Below are positions 22,708 through 34,668 of a stretch of DNA of 64,000 bases, in pieces. Position 1 is the stretch's first letter. Every line of letters starts with the position of its first letter. The notes beneath the pieces are model-generated. The model ran no database searches. It saw only the letters and a program-made list of their open reading frames with translations, and was not told the origin of the DNA. Both the position numbers and the translations under genes were made by a program. Source of the DNA: Xylocopa sonorina (lineage: Eukaryota > Arthropoda > Insecta > Hymenoptera > Apidae); assembly GCF_050948175.1 (NCBI RefSeq), contig NC_135205.1, positions 2,951,795-3,015,794 of the forward strand, in the 5' to 3' direction.

Positions 22708-23395
22708 ACAGATGAATTTGGGCTACGTTTATCTTGAATTGTTCTCTCTGACGCGATATTTGTTTCATCGATGGAAATTGTAATTCATTTTGATGGAGTT
22801 TGATGCAAGGGTGGATAAGTTGTACTTTGAAGAATCGATTGTTTTTATGTTTCGATATTTTTCTTATCGATGCAAAGTTGGAATTAATTTTGATCGATTC
22901 TGACGCAAAGGTGGATAAGTGATATTTCGAAGAAACGATCATTTCAGGATCATCGCATACAGTTGATTTTGGTTTCTTTTATCTTAAATTGTTCTCCCTG
23001 GTTCGATATTTCCCTTATCCATGCAAAGTTGTAATTAATTTTAATCAACTCAAACGTAAGGGTGAATAAGTGATACTTCAAAGAATCGATCATTTCAGGA
23101 TCGTCGTGAACAGTTGATTTTGCTGTCTTTTATCTCGAATTGTTTTCTCTGTTTCGATATTTCCCTTATCGATGCAAAGTTGTAATTAATTTCAATCGAC
23201 TCACACGCAAAGGTGAACAAGTGATACTTTGAAGAATCTATCGTCTCAGGATAGTTGCAAACAGTTGATTTTGCTGTCTTTTATCTCGAATTGTTTTCTC
23301 TGTTTCGATATTTCCCTTATCGATGCAAAGTTGTAATTAATTTCAATCGACTCAAACGCAAAGGTGAACAAGTGATATTTCCGCGAATCGATCGT
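22708..23395. repeat. Tandem array I: about 142-151 bp x 4-5
   Basis: AGTTGATTTT recurs at 22971, 23112 and 23263, and CGATATTTCCCTTATC-type blocks follow each. Two more diverged units lie before 22970. Confidence 0.8.
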
Positions 23396-24007
23396 CGCGG
23401 GACCGTCGCGGGACCAGGGGATGATTTCCTGGGAAGAAAAAAGGAGCGGTGGCGGACAAGTACGGGCAGTTGTCGAGGTAGCAACGAAAGCTGAGGAGCA
23501 CTTATATAGATGTCAGATTTCAGACGTTGTAAACAGTATATGACTCGTTGTAAAGGCGGCCTCTTTGATACCGTGGACCCCATAATGCGTCGATACATAC
23601 GTAGACCCTCTGTCGTAAATACCACGGAGTCTCTCTCTCTCTCTCCCTCTCTCTCACTTTCCTCGCCACTCCCAACTATCGTTCCTATCCTCGTCCCTTC
23701 ACTTCTTTTCTCTCGATATAAATTAGCTCCCACCTTCCCGATGTAAAACTCTGTCAGCCGTCCGAAATTCTATTCTCGGACCCGTGTAACTCGCCGTTTA
23801 ATTGCACCACTATAAAACAGGAGGGAGTCTAACCTCTTGGCTCGTCGTTAGGTTAGATACGTATCCTGGAATCGGTCAATCCAGCGCTGAATTGAAATTT
23901 ATCAATATATCAAATTTATAATAATACCAAAATGGAATTTTATTTGATTCGTGTAAATGCTTTACTTCAATGGTGTATTATTACTAAAGCCATCATCGAA
24001 TTCTGAA
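23396..24007. other. Unique stretch, no gene seen
   Basis: Contains a CT-rich simple repeat at 23630-23655. Frames at 23317-23746 on opposite strands overlap array I and the CT block and are not credible genes. Confidence 0.4.
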
Positions 24008-24011
24008 TTAG

Positions 24012-24408
24012 CCCTTTGCACTTGGATGTTCCCTCTGAGGGGACATCAGAACTGATCACTGATTTACAGTGGTTAAACTTATTCTACCGCAGATCTTTCA
24101 AAAACGCATGCATTCTTCAAGTTTTGTATTGAAACGGAAATTTCTTGTTACTGGAAGACGTTAACAATAGAAACTATTACTATTTTAGCTACGTTAGCAA
24201 TAGTTTTTACTGTTGTTTTTTTTTTATTTACGGTGGTTAAACTTATTCCACCGCAGCTTTTTCAAAAACGCATGCATCCCTCAAGTTTTGTATTGAAACG
24301 GAAATTTCCTACTGCTGGAAGACGTTAACGATAGAAACTGTTACTATTTCAGCTACTTTAGCAATAGTTTTTACTGTTAATGCACGAGAAAGAACCGAGT
24401 GCAAAGGG
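24012..24408. mobile_element. piggyBac-like non-autonomous element, 397 bp
   Basis: The left end CCCTTTGCACTTGG is preceded by TTAG and the right end, the reverse complement of CCCTTTGCACTCGG, is followed by TTAA. Inside are two diverged tandem copies of a block starting GTGGTTAAACTTATTC and ending near GCAATAGTTTTTACTG. The termini match the 613-bp element at 19865 over CCCTTTGC, so the two may share a mobilising transposase. Confidence 0.65.
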
Positions 24409-25130
24409 TTAAAAATACGAAATTATATTTATTCGAATACAGTAACATTTTTTTTTAATTCTGAATAACTAAGCATTCGTCTTGAAATGTTATGCTAGCG
24501 TTCACATCACCCTATGAGTCAAAGGATTAGTTACAAAGCAACTGATTTAATTTTAGTCATTTAGAATGAATCAAATATAATATTGGTATAATTATACCAA
24601 TTAGATTCATTGAAAAAATTGTAAGAAGCAGACGTAAAGCATTGAATCTCACACTCGACAGGGCTCCATCTAATTGAGTTGTCCTTAGAGACACGTATTA
24701 AGTATTTATTACCGGTATAGTAACCTACATTAACCCTCTGCTCGACTGGTGTCACGCGTTTTCGAAGGGACCATAAAATTGCTACTATCTGAGAGTAACA
24801 ACCGCCGATCCGTGCACGAAAATTTACATCTGCTCGCGTGACAGATAATAACTCCAGATATCCGCTTCACTTTTATCCAGCGGCGCGCGGGCCAAAGTAC
24901 GGCGATAATGTAATTCAAAGGATGAACGCCAATTCGTTAATTCCAATAAATTATGAACTAATGGTGTTGTCGCAACTTCCAGTTGGAAATCACCATTTTT
25001 ATTTGTCTGCCGCACACAGTGACGGTACCACGCGCACGTACAGAGAATGGCCTCGGTTACAGCTGGACAGAGCGAACGAAAGGGGTGGTTCTAAAAGTTG
25101 AAAGTCGACTAACAACCATCGAGAATCTTC
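24409..25130. other. Unique stretch, no gene seen
   Basis: AT-rich. A lone TTAACCCTCTGCTCG at about 24730 looks like a single piggyBac-type end without a partner. Confidence 0.35.
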
Positions 25131-25466
25131 TGAATGAAAAATGAAATTTTTTACGACAACAATTTCGATTAAAAACGATCTTCTTTAGAAAACGATCTGT
25201 AACTACTTCGAGGATTGAGACTCGCCAATCAAACACCCCTTCAGAATTCATTTTCATGATATTTATAATTAAGTACCCGACTGCATCGAATAATCCTGCT
25301 GAATGAAAAATGAAATTTTTTGCGATAACAATTTCGATTAAAAACGATCTTCTTTAGAAAACAATTTGTAACTACTTCGAGGATTGAGACTCGTCAATCA
25401 AACAAACCTTCAGGATTCGTTTTCATGATATTTATAATTAAGTTCCCAACTGAATCGAATAATCCT
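25131..25466. repeat. Tandem dimer J: 169 bp x 2
   Basis: TGAATGAAAAATGAAATTTT occurs at 25131 and 25300. The two units are about 95% alike by eye. Confidence 0.85.
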
Positions 25467-25550
25467 GTTTCGCGTACAGTTTCAAACGGTAGCCGAAGTT
25501 TGTCACGTGCAAATAATCGATCCACTATTTGCGAAACAAAGACGAGTATG

Positions 25551-26346
25551 TCAACAGTGGAAATGTATCGTTCGACTAAATAGTCGGTAGTAAGTTATGC
25601 TTTTAATTACGAGTCAATGAAAATCGAAGTCGAGGTAAACATTCGAACGGCTCGATGGAACATGACAACGAGCACCGATTTAGTTAACCCATTCGCTGAC
25701 AAGGACGAGTATACTCGTCTTTGGCAGGGTGTTAGGCTTTGCCAAGACGAGTATACTCGTCCTGCTTTCAATATATTATAATATTCTGGCTTTTGAATTG
25801 AAAAATGTTGCTTTCCTATTGCCAAGGACGAGTATACTCGTCTTTGATTTTATGCATGCAAATGATTATGTAATATATGTACTTTTACCAAGAAATGACA
25901 GAACTTTGGTAAACAATACCACTCCAAATATAAATGGCAATGGAAATAGCTTCAAATAATCTGGACTTGGCAGCGAATGGGTTAAACGTAATATGAAACG
26001 CTTGAATCGCGTAAGACTCGTTCAATGCACCACGTGTTTACTAAAATGGACAGATTCTGTTTCGATTGTGCTAAGGTCAGACATCGAGACGGACACGTCA
26101 ACAGTGGAAATGTATCGTTCGACTAAATAGTCGGTAGTAAGTTATGCTTTTAATTACGAGCCAATGAAAATCGAAGTCGAGGTAAACATTCGAGCGGCTC
26201 GATGGAACATGACAACGAGCATCGATTTAGTTGAACGTAAATTTATGAAACGCTTGAATCAGATAAGACTCGTTCGATGCGCTACGCGTGTTTACTAAAA
26301 TGGACAGATTCTGTTTTGGTTGGGCTAGGTCAGACATCGAGACGGA
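25551..26346. repeat. Tandem dimer K: 249 bp x 2, first copy interrupted by a transposon
   Basis: TCAACAGTGGAAATG occurs at 25551 and 26098. After removing the 298 bp contributed by the piggyBac-like insertion, the period is 249 bp. The second copy holds an uninterrupted equivalent of the insertion site. Confidence 0.88.
25688..25981. mobile_element. piggyBac-like MITE, 294 bp, with TTAA duplication
   Basis: TTAA flanks both sides (25684-25687 and 25982-25985). The termini are CCCATTCGCTGACAAG and the reverse complement of CCCATTCGCTGCCAAG, matching 15 of 16. Inside, the perfect 16-bp palindrome GACGAGTATACTCGTC occurs three times. No coding sequence. The sister unit of array K at about 26225 lacks the insert. 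Confidence 0.88.
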
Positions 26347-26783
26347 CACGTGCACGCGGCTCTCTACGGAATCAGTCGAATACTCACAGTGTACGTTCCA
26401 GAGAAAGGCCAAATTGAAATTGTGATACATCCCGAAATTTCGCCGCGTGTCTCATAACCGTGGCTGTGCATTTGTGTGCGCGCGCGTGTGCGTGTGTACA
26501 CGGCTTTAAGTGACCATTCACGGACCGTTCAACACGGGTAGGGTCGAAAGCGTCGTACCGAGTAACTGACTAGCGCACCATCGAAACCGAACTAATAGTG
26601 GCCCCGGTTACGCTCGTCTGTCAGGGTGACTTGGCCTGGATGTTCAGAATTGCCGTGGAAAGGGAGGAGTTAAAACGTGGGGTGAAAGCGGTTTCAGCAC
26701 CCCTCTTGCCCAGTAGTCCCCAATCAGATTTCTAGACGGGTCCACGGATGTCACGGCCGATCGCAGCTACTATTATATTTCTC
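26347..26783. other. Unique stretch with alternating GT/GC tract
   Basis: A purine-pyrimidine alternating tract lies at about 26472-26498. No gene seen. Confidence 0.35.
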
Positions 26784-27175
26784 TTCCACTTCTTTTCAGT
26801 ATCTGCGACCCAACAGTTACAGTTTCAACCCTCTCGAGCGCGTTGATGCTGTTCGCGTATCGTTTCTTAGCTAAGATGTCCTAACTAGCTACCATCTCTT
26901 CCTTATTATTTTTCTTTTATCGTCACATTTATTGCTTCTTATGTTTTTCTCACCGTTTCGAGCAGCTTCTGACATTTCATTTTCCACTTCTTTTCAGTTT
27001 CTACGATCCAACAGTTACAGTTTCACCCCTTTCGAGCGCGTTGATGCTGTTCGCGTATTGCCTCTTAGCTAAGGTGTCCTAACTACCAACTCTTCCTAAT
27101 TCTTTTTCTTTTATCGTTACATTTATTGCTTCACGTGTTTCTTACACCGTTTCGAACAGCTCCTGACATTTCAGC
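26784..27175. repeat. Tandem dimer L: 198 bp x 2
   Basis: TTCCACTTCTTTTCAGT occurs at 26784 and 26982. The copies share CTCGAGCGCGTTGATGCTG with one change. Confidence 0.85.
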
Positions 27176-27844
27176 CTGGTCTTAACCAAAGCTCCTCTTG
27201 AGATCTCGAAAAGTGTTGCGAAACTCCATAATTCATGCCCCCACGAATAAACGCGGATGGTAATATCAATGTATCAATTGTGCCTCGTGAAAGGGATTCG
27301 TAAATGGCGTACGTGATGATTTCATTGGACAGAATTGAATGGTTTTTCGTCTGGAACCAGCGAGCAACCCTAATGCCAGTCCCATGAAGCGGCACGGCAG
27401 TGCTAAAGTGCCACCGACTGACTGACTGACTGACTGACTGACTGACTGACTCCTCGTGCTAAACCGGCTGTACAAAAGGGCGGCTTTAGAGGAGCCTACA
27501 GATTAGTGGACTTATATACAAAGTCATTCATGTCGTGCAAAGAGCCAAATATCCCTCGGTCAACCCTCGTCCCTCCCCACCCCTCCCCTCGTCGGTTCAG
27601 CGTCCTCTATCATCCTCGTTCACACCTATTGCACGCTCGAGACCGGGTGCGCGTCACGTACCGGAACCCTCTGCCACGGAAACCACCCGGTAATCTTGCT
27701 AATACAGATGTCAGCGGCGTATACACGGAAAGGAACGGCGAACAACTCTCCCTTTGACATTTAACGCTGCTTTATCCTTCATTTACCAATTTTACCCTCC
27801 CTCTGACGATTTTCACTCATATCGCTGCGGGGACAACTCGCTGT
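27176..27844. other. Unique stretch, no gene seen
   Basis: Contains the GACT microsatellite. The frames here are partly repeat-driven. Confidence 0.35.
27416..27451. repeat. (GACT)9 microsatellite
   Basis: Nine uninterrupted GACT units. Its translation gives a periodic Ser-Val-Ser-Gln peptide in a chance frame. Confidence 0.95.
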
Positions 27845-29040
27845 TTCGCTGTAAAATTATTTGGTTCGAAGAGAAATTTTTTTTTTAGAGTGTCAGTTCG
27901 AGGAAACGAAAGTTTAGCGATTCGTCGAGATTGAAGAAGAGGAAGTTTCTTAACGTCGAACGTTGCTACGCGAATATCTCACTATTGCGCTGTTACAATA
28001 TTCAGTTCGAGGAGAAATTTTTTTCTAGGATCGAGTATTAATTCGAGGAAACGAAAGTTTAGAGATTCGTCGAGATTGAAGAAGAGGAAGTTTTTTAACG
28101 TCGAACGTTACTACGCGAATATCTCGCTATTGCGCTGTTACAATATTCAGTTCGAGGAAAAATTTTTTTCTAGGGTCGAGTATTAATTCGAGGAAACGAA
28201 AGTTTAGAGATTCGTCGAGACTGAAGAAGAGGAAGTCTCTTGACGTCGAACGTTGCTATGCGAATATTTCGCTATTCTGCTGTAAAATTATTGGATTCGA
28301 GGAGAAATTTTTTTTTTAAAGTCGTGTATTAATTCTAGGAAACGAAAGTTTAGAGATTCGTCGAGACTGAAGAAGAGGAAGTCTTTTAACGCCGAACGTT
28401 GCTACGCGAATATTGCACTATTGCACTGTAAAATTATTAGGTTCGAGGAGAAATTTTTTCTAGAGTCGTGTAGTAATTCGAGGAAACGGATTCTACGTAA
28501 CTACCAGATGTGTTCACGAAAGTTTAGCGATTCGTCGAGGCAGAAGAAAAAGAAGCCTCTTAACGTCGAACGTTGCTACGCGAATATCTCCCTATTGCAC
28601 TGTAAAATTATTGGGTTCGAGGTTTCTACGCTACTACGAGAAGTGTTCACGAAAGTTTAGCGATTCGTCGAGGCAGAAGAAAAAGAAGCCTCTTAACGTC
28701 GAACGTTGCTACTCGAATATCTTGTTATTCTGCTGTAAAATTATTAGGTTCGAGGAGAAATTTTTTCTAGAGTCGTGTATTAAGAGGAAATGAGATGTGT
28801 TCACGAAAGTTTAGCGATTCGTCGAGACTGAAGAAGAAGAATCCTCTTAACGTCGAACCTCGTTACGCAGACAACTCGCTATTTCGCTGTAAAATTATTC
28901 GATTCGAGAAGAAATTTTTTTCTAGAGTTGTGTATTAATTCGAGGAAACGAATTCTACGCTACTACGAGATGTGTTAACGAAAGTTTAGCGATTCGTCGA
29001 GACTGAAGAAGAGGAAGCCTCTTAACGTCGAACGTCGCTA
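27845..29040. repeat. Tandem array M: 133-175 bp x 8
   Basis: CGAAAGTTTAG recurs at 27907, 28052, 28198, 28343, 28517, 28650, 28804 and 28979. A variable block containing TTCTACG and TGTGTT is present in some units only, which explains the alternation between about 145 and about 175 bp. Confidence 0.9.
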
Positions 29041-29507
29041 TCGCACACGTGACGAATCCCCAGAAATCCGTCGATACTGAATGAACGGTGAACGTCCATT
29101 GAGAGATGGCTGACTTCCAGCGAAGAAGCGTCGCGTTTCATTCAGTAGGGCAGTCATTCAGTAAATCCGTTCGCAAGGACTTTCCCAGCGGCCTGAAAAG
29201 GTCCGAGGCGAGGATTATACAGTGAAAAACCAGATTTCGAGTTTGTCGGTGGATCGCAGTGAATGCAGCGGCCGCGTCTAAAGGCTTCCGGTTTCACCAA
29301 CACCTGCCCCCTACGTTTCTCTACGGTAGCTACTCCGCTAATGGCGTGGAACGGTTTTCGTGCCTTCAGAGCTGTGAAAAATTGTGTAAAAATTATAATC
29401 ACTTTCTTTTTTCTCAAACATCCGCTTCTTTTTCTCTTCTGACGCGGAGGAGTACTTTCTTGGAACTCGATTTTGATGCGTAGACTCTTTGCTCGCGTAC
29501 TTATCAA
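29041..29507. other. Unique stretch, no gene seen
   Basis: Opposed frames at 29154-29507 show no recognisable motif. Confidence 0.35.
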
Positions 29508-29902
29508 CCCTTTGTTAAACTTATTCCATCGTAGCTTTTTGAGAAGCGTGTGTGTCGCTTAAGTCTTCCAGTGAATTGAAAACTTAATATTTTTGAGAGA
29601 CGTTTGCAATAGACTATTGCTAAGGTAGCAATCTTTTAGCCATAATTTCTATTGTTAACGTCATTAACTGTGGCTCAACCATTTGTTAAACTTATTTCAT
29701 CGTAACTAACTTTCTATTTTTGGTAGACGTTTGCAATAGAAACTATTGCTAAGATAGCAATCTTTTAGCTACAATATTTTAGCCATAATTTCTATTGCTA
29801 ACATCGTTAACTATGGCTAAAATATTGCTCGAGGATTGCTATCTTAGCAATAGTTTCCATTGCTAACGTAGAGTTTAAGAGAGAGAGTCGAGTGCAATGG
29901 GG
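29508..29902. mobile_element. Diverged piggyBac-like element related to the one at 24012
   Basis: Starts CCCTTTGTTAAACTTATTCC after TCAA and ends with GAGTGCAATGGGG followed by TTAA. Internal blocks (GTTAAACTTATTCCATCGTAGC, AATAGAAACTATTGCTA) match the 24.0-kb element, in two tandem copies. Several short inverted repeats of the form TAGCAAT/ATTGCTA add hairpin potential. Confidence 0.55.
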
Positions 29903-31599
29903 TTAATATTTCACTAGAAGATCTTGAATGGAATTCAAGAATGGAATTTCATCTAAAAGCGGATAAACACCGATCTGGAGGATAGAAAAACGTCGACTCC
30001 TCCTTGCACGATACGTTTTACGATATAGCACGTGGGCTATTTAAAATTCCAGCGGGAAAACAGAACCTGTATATGGGCTAATACATTAATAAGCGGCATT
30101 AATATGCGAAACGTCAAGTGTAGCCAAAATTGCTGTCATAAATGTAAATTCGCAACAAAATAAGTTTTTAGGTTGCATTATTGTAATGCAGTATAATTGG
30201 ACACATTTCAAACATAAAACGGAGAAGATGGGGGATACGAAATTAAAGAGGTATGCACACAATTCCGATCAAAGTGCCCGGTATTAATTAACATACAGAT
30301 TCGATTAAACGCGCAGAATATTATTCAGGATCAGCATTTGCGGTTTTATGCATACGTTTTACGGATACGAACGGCCGTATCTTCATGTCGACGAGAATCA
30401 ATATTATTTCGAATTCTGGGGAATAAATGTCCGCGAGAAAGAAATTCGACGTGTCTTCGTGCACGATTTAACGATCTATAAAATTGAAAACCGCTGCAGT
30501 AGCTCTTTCACGTGATCCGCTGGCCAGAAAAACGCCATATCCACGCCATATATAATTACATGGAAACTGTATACATTTCGCAGAATTTATCCGTCCTCTA
30601 TCTTTCAAAACACCGAAGCGAGAGTATTTCGCAAGACACGCTCGAGCGCCACTGTCCCCTGTTCGTCTATGTTCGATGCGACGACGACTAAAAAAAAAAA
30701 AAAAAAAATGATACGCTATTAAGTTGCAAGAGAACGCGTTCGAAGTGTCTTGAGTTTCGAGACAAGCAACAAGTATTTCGCCTCTTTGTAATCACTGCAG
30801 CAACGTGTTACTGCGGCTTTTAACACAGCTTCAAATGTTCCGTTCAGAGAACATGGTTAATGCGGTTTCAGAAGCCAGCCTCCGACACCGTACTCTGGAA
30901 CAAGGATAAAGGTATCGCGTGTTCCGTGCGAGAACGAGAAGCTTTACACTCGAATCGAACGAAACGACGCACGTATGGACACGTTCGATTTCGTTTGATT
31001 CGAAGAAAAAGGGGAAAAAAAAAAAAAACAAAAATCGAGTCACTCGAGTCGCGCGAGAGTAACATATTTTATGCGAATCGAGGTTGGAATCGGTAGAGTT
31101 CTGTCGAGCAACGCGACATCTGAATGCGGGGCTATGAATGATTTATCGCGACGCCATAGCCGGGTCTGTCGTTCATGAAATTAAATTTGGAACGCTCGCG
31201 TAGTGGCAATCCGGCCGGTTTAAGGATCAGCCGGTGTTCTTGCGTGAAATTAGTCGCTAAAATTAGGGCTAAGATGAGCTTTAATATCTGTAGGCAGCTG
31301 CTTATAGGAACGAGCCTCTTCCCAGGCGTCGTCACGTTTAAGGCGCAGTCGAGGGGCGGATAATAATAAGGATAAGACTAAAGGATATTAGTTGGTACAA
31401 CCGGGTACGGCCTCGAACTCCGTGTATTCCATCCCCTCCATCGAGGTTAACTAGAGTGGATGGACGCTAATTGTTTGATACCGACGCTCTGCACCGCTGT
31501 TGTTGGACTACCTCTCGCCAAGGGGTTGCTAAGTTTATGGATCTATATAAAGAGCAATAAAAGTGTTCGAATTACCGAAAATCCAGTGGACTTTTAAGT
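29903..31599. other. Unique stretch, no gene seen
   Basis: Includes A runs near 30690-30708 and 31014-31028. No tandem units and no convincing exon. Confidence 0.4.
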
Positions 31600-32760
31600 A
31601 TGTATCTTTTATGTATCTTATTTTGCTTATTGAAATTGTTTTGGACGATTTTTAATTCGGTGGTGTAATTTATTTGACATAACTCTAGTATTCTTGGTCA
31701 GTGGAACTTTCGATTACTAAAACTGCCCATTTTTATATGGATACACTTCTGTTCTCTTGGTTTACGTCTGAGAGAAAGCCAGAAAAAGGTAAATTCGGTC
31801 GTAAAATAATTTATTTGACATAACTGTAGTATCCTTGGTCAATTGCACTCTCGATTACTAAAATTATCCATTTTTGCATAGATACACTTCTGTTCTCTTG
31901 GTTTACGTCTAAGGGCAAACCAAAAAAAGGTGAATTCGATTGCATAATTTATTTGACATAACTTTAGTAGCCTTGTAAATGAAACTGTCGATTACTAAAA
32001 TTGCCCATTTTCATATCGATATGCTTCTATTCTCTTGGTTTATATCTAAGAGAAAACCAGCAGAAGGTGAATTTAGTCGTAAAATAATTTATTTGACATA
32101 ACTCTAGTATCCTTGATCAATTGCACTTTCGATTACTAAAATTGCCCATTTTCATATCGATACACTTCTGTTCTTTTAGTTTACGTCCAAGAGAAAACCA
32201 GAAGAAGGTGACCGTCGGCAGAAAAAGAGAGTGAATCAAGGTAGACGAAAAAAAAGCGTTAGAGAACGTGCAGAAAGGTGAATTCGATTGCATAATTTAT
32301 TTGACATAACTCTAGTGAATGAAACTCTCGATTACTAAAATTGCCCATTTTTACATCGATACACTTCTGTTCTTTTAGTTTACGTCTAAGAGAAAACCAG
32401 AAAAAGGTGAATTCGGTCGCAAAATAATTTATTTGACATAACTTTAGTATCCTTGGTCAATTGCACTTCCGATTACTAAAATTGCCCATTTTTATATCGA
32501 TACACTTCTATTCTCTTGGTTTACGTCTAAGAGAAAACCAAAAAAAGGTGAATTCGATCGCAAAATAATTTATTTGACATAACTCTAGTATCCTTGGTCA
32601 ATTGCACTTTCAATTACTAAAATTGTCCATTTTCATATCGATACACTTCTGTTCTTTTAGTTTACGTCCAAGGAAAACCCCAAAAAAGGTGAACGTCGGT
32701 AGAAAAAGAGAGTGAATCAAGAAGTACTAAGAAAAAAGCGTTAGAGAGCTCGCAGAAATC
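31600..32760. repeat. Tandem array N: 132-141 bp x 7 with higher-order units
   Basis: TATTTGACATAAC recurs at 31671, 31812, 31950, 32090, 32298, 32430 and 32571. The units starting at 32090 and 32571 both carry the same extra block of about 68 bp, marked by GTCGG.AGAAAAAGAGAGTG, three units apart. Confidence 0.92.
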
Positions 32761-33974
32761 AACAAAGACATAGGGATGAAGTCCCATTGGCAACATGCAG
32801 CGGGTAGTTTTACAGCGCCGTTGAAAGGTGCCTCCGATATATCCTCGAGAACGTTCTATATCCATAAAACGAAGCTAACCCTAGCGGTGGGTACCGTAAT
32901 ACCGTTTCCAGCGAGCGGCCGCTATTAATTAATGCTTTAGCGTCCGTATTGCTTGGCCTCCCTCGAAACGAGTGGCGTTGGCGTTCGCGGCGGTCCGGTT
33001 CAAAAGAACGTCGAACGAGCGGGACAAGGAGGCGAGGCGAGGCGAAAAGAAGCGGCGACGAGCAAAAAGGAGGGGGGCCATCCGAACGTTCGGCTCTTCC
33101 CGAACGTTTCACTTTGTAACCACTCAGAATCTGCCCTTCGAGCCCTCTAAGAGCCCTCTAATCGACGCTACTAAACCAACGAGACCATTCCGCGGCTCCT
33201 GCGCTCGTCTACCTACGAACCAGCCAGCTTTCTGCACAGCTCCGCCACCTTCGAGGGCGGTGCATACCGTAAATCCACCAGAACCGGAAGTATTTTATCG
33301 CGATGGAGAAAGAGATAACCGCGAGCATCGTTGGAGAGAAAAAAGGAGTAACTCTCGATATTTCTCTATCACTCGAGAATTAATAGAAACGACAGATCGA
33401 ACGATATAAATATTAGCTCGACGTTCAAGTCGAAACGGATATCCAGCTAAAAGTAGCCAGCCGTTTCGAATAAGATACAATTCCTCGGTTTATAAATAAA
33501 CGATCGATCTTATATATAATTCGAGATAAAATATAAACCGTTCCTACTGAATTCGCTGGAATTAACCGAACGATTATTTAAACCGTACAAATTGATTAGA
33601 CTCCCAGTTAAAATATAGTCCCTTGAATTAAACCAGCTTTGTCGCGAGATATTCTAGTCGCGAACGCGTCCACGGGTAGAAGTCGTCAGTTTTTTCTGAA
33701 ATATATCGCGCGGATCTCCGCATCAGTATGCATTTGTACTAACCGGCACTTGATCCGTACTTTTATCCCCGCGTAAAAGCGCGCGCGACCAGGCCAGCAC
33801 CCTCTCTCGCCTCGTCTCGAGCGCGTTCTTCCCCTCGATCTGATTTCTTCTAAATTCGCGAATAAAAGTTTACACCGCGAGCGTTTCCTCCTTCGCGAGA
33901 GGCATCATAAAATCGGGATTCAATATCGCGAGGGTGTAAAGGAGAGACAGCAGTGGAACGAGGGTGACACTGGG
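32761..33974. other. Unique, partly CpG-rich stretch
   Basis: A GC-richer segment at about 32950-33300 contains overlapping frames on both strands (up to 145 codons) without any domain I recognise. The downstream half is AT-rich. Confidence 0.35.
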
Positions 33975-34668
33975 GTGAGCCAAAGAGTAGAAACGTTCGC
34001 GAATCGGATTTGAAACAGCGCGGAAATATTGTCTCTTCGCTTGGTCTGATAATAATTTCTATTTTCAAATTGCGAACAGAATTTTATACGTGCAATAATT
34101 ATTTTTATTTTTTTATTTGAATTATTTTGAGATGGTTGTTTGGTACAATGAGACGTTCCAACGAGTAGAAACGTTCGCGAATCGGATTTGAAACAGCGCG
34201 GAAATATTGTCTCTTCGCTTGGTCTGATAATAATTTCTATTTTCAAATTGCGAACAGAATTTTATACGTGCAATAATTATTTTTATTTTTTTATTTGAAT
34301 TGTTTTGAGATGGTTTTTTAGTACAATGAGACGTTCCAACGAGTAGAAACGTTCGCGAATCGGATTTGAAACAGCGCGGAAATATTGTCTCTTCGCTTAG
34401 TCTGATAATAATATCTATTTTCAAACTGCGAACAGAATTTTACGCGTATAATTATTATTTTTATTTTCTAGTTCGAATTGTTCTGACGTTCCAACGAGTA
34501 GAAACATTCGCGAATCGCATTTGAAACAGCGCGGAAAAATTGCCTCTACGCTTAGTCTGATAATAATATCTATTTTCAGGCTACGAACAGTATTTTACGC
34601 GTGCAATAATTATTTTTATTTTTTGATTTGAATTGTTCTAAGATGGTTGTGTGGTACAATGAGACGTT
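33975..34668. repeat. Tandem array O: 156-178 bp x 4
   Basis: GTAGAAACGTTCGCG (or GTAGAAACATTCGCG) occurs at 33987, 34165, 34342 and 34498. Units include AAACAGCGCGGAAA and a T-rich tail. Confidence 0.92.

Noticed and set aside
24730..24745. Lone TTAACCCTCTGCTCG (and a similar TTAACCCG at 63506) as piggyBac-type ends
   Set aside because: No inverted partner with TTAA at a reasonable distance; single short ends are not enough.
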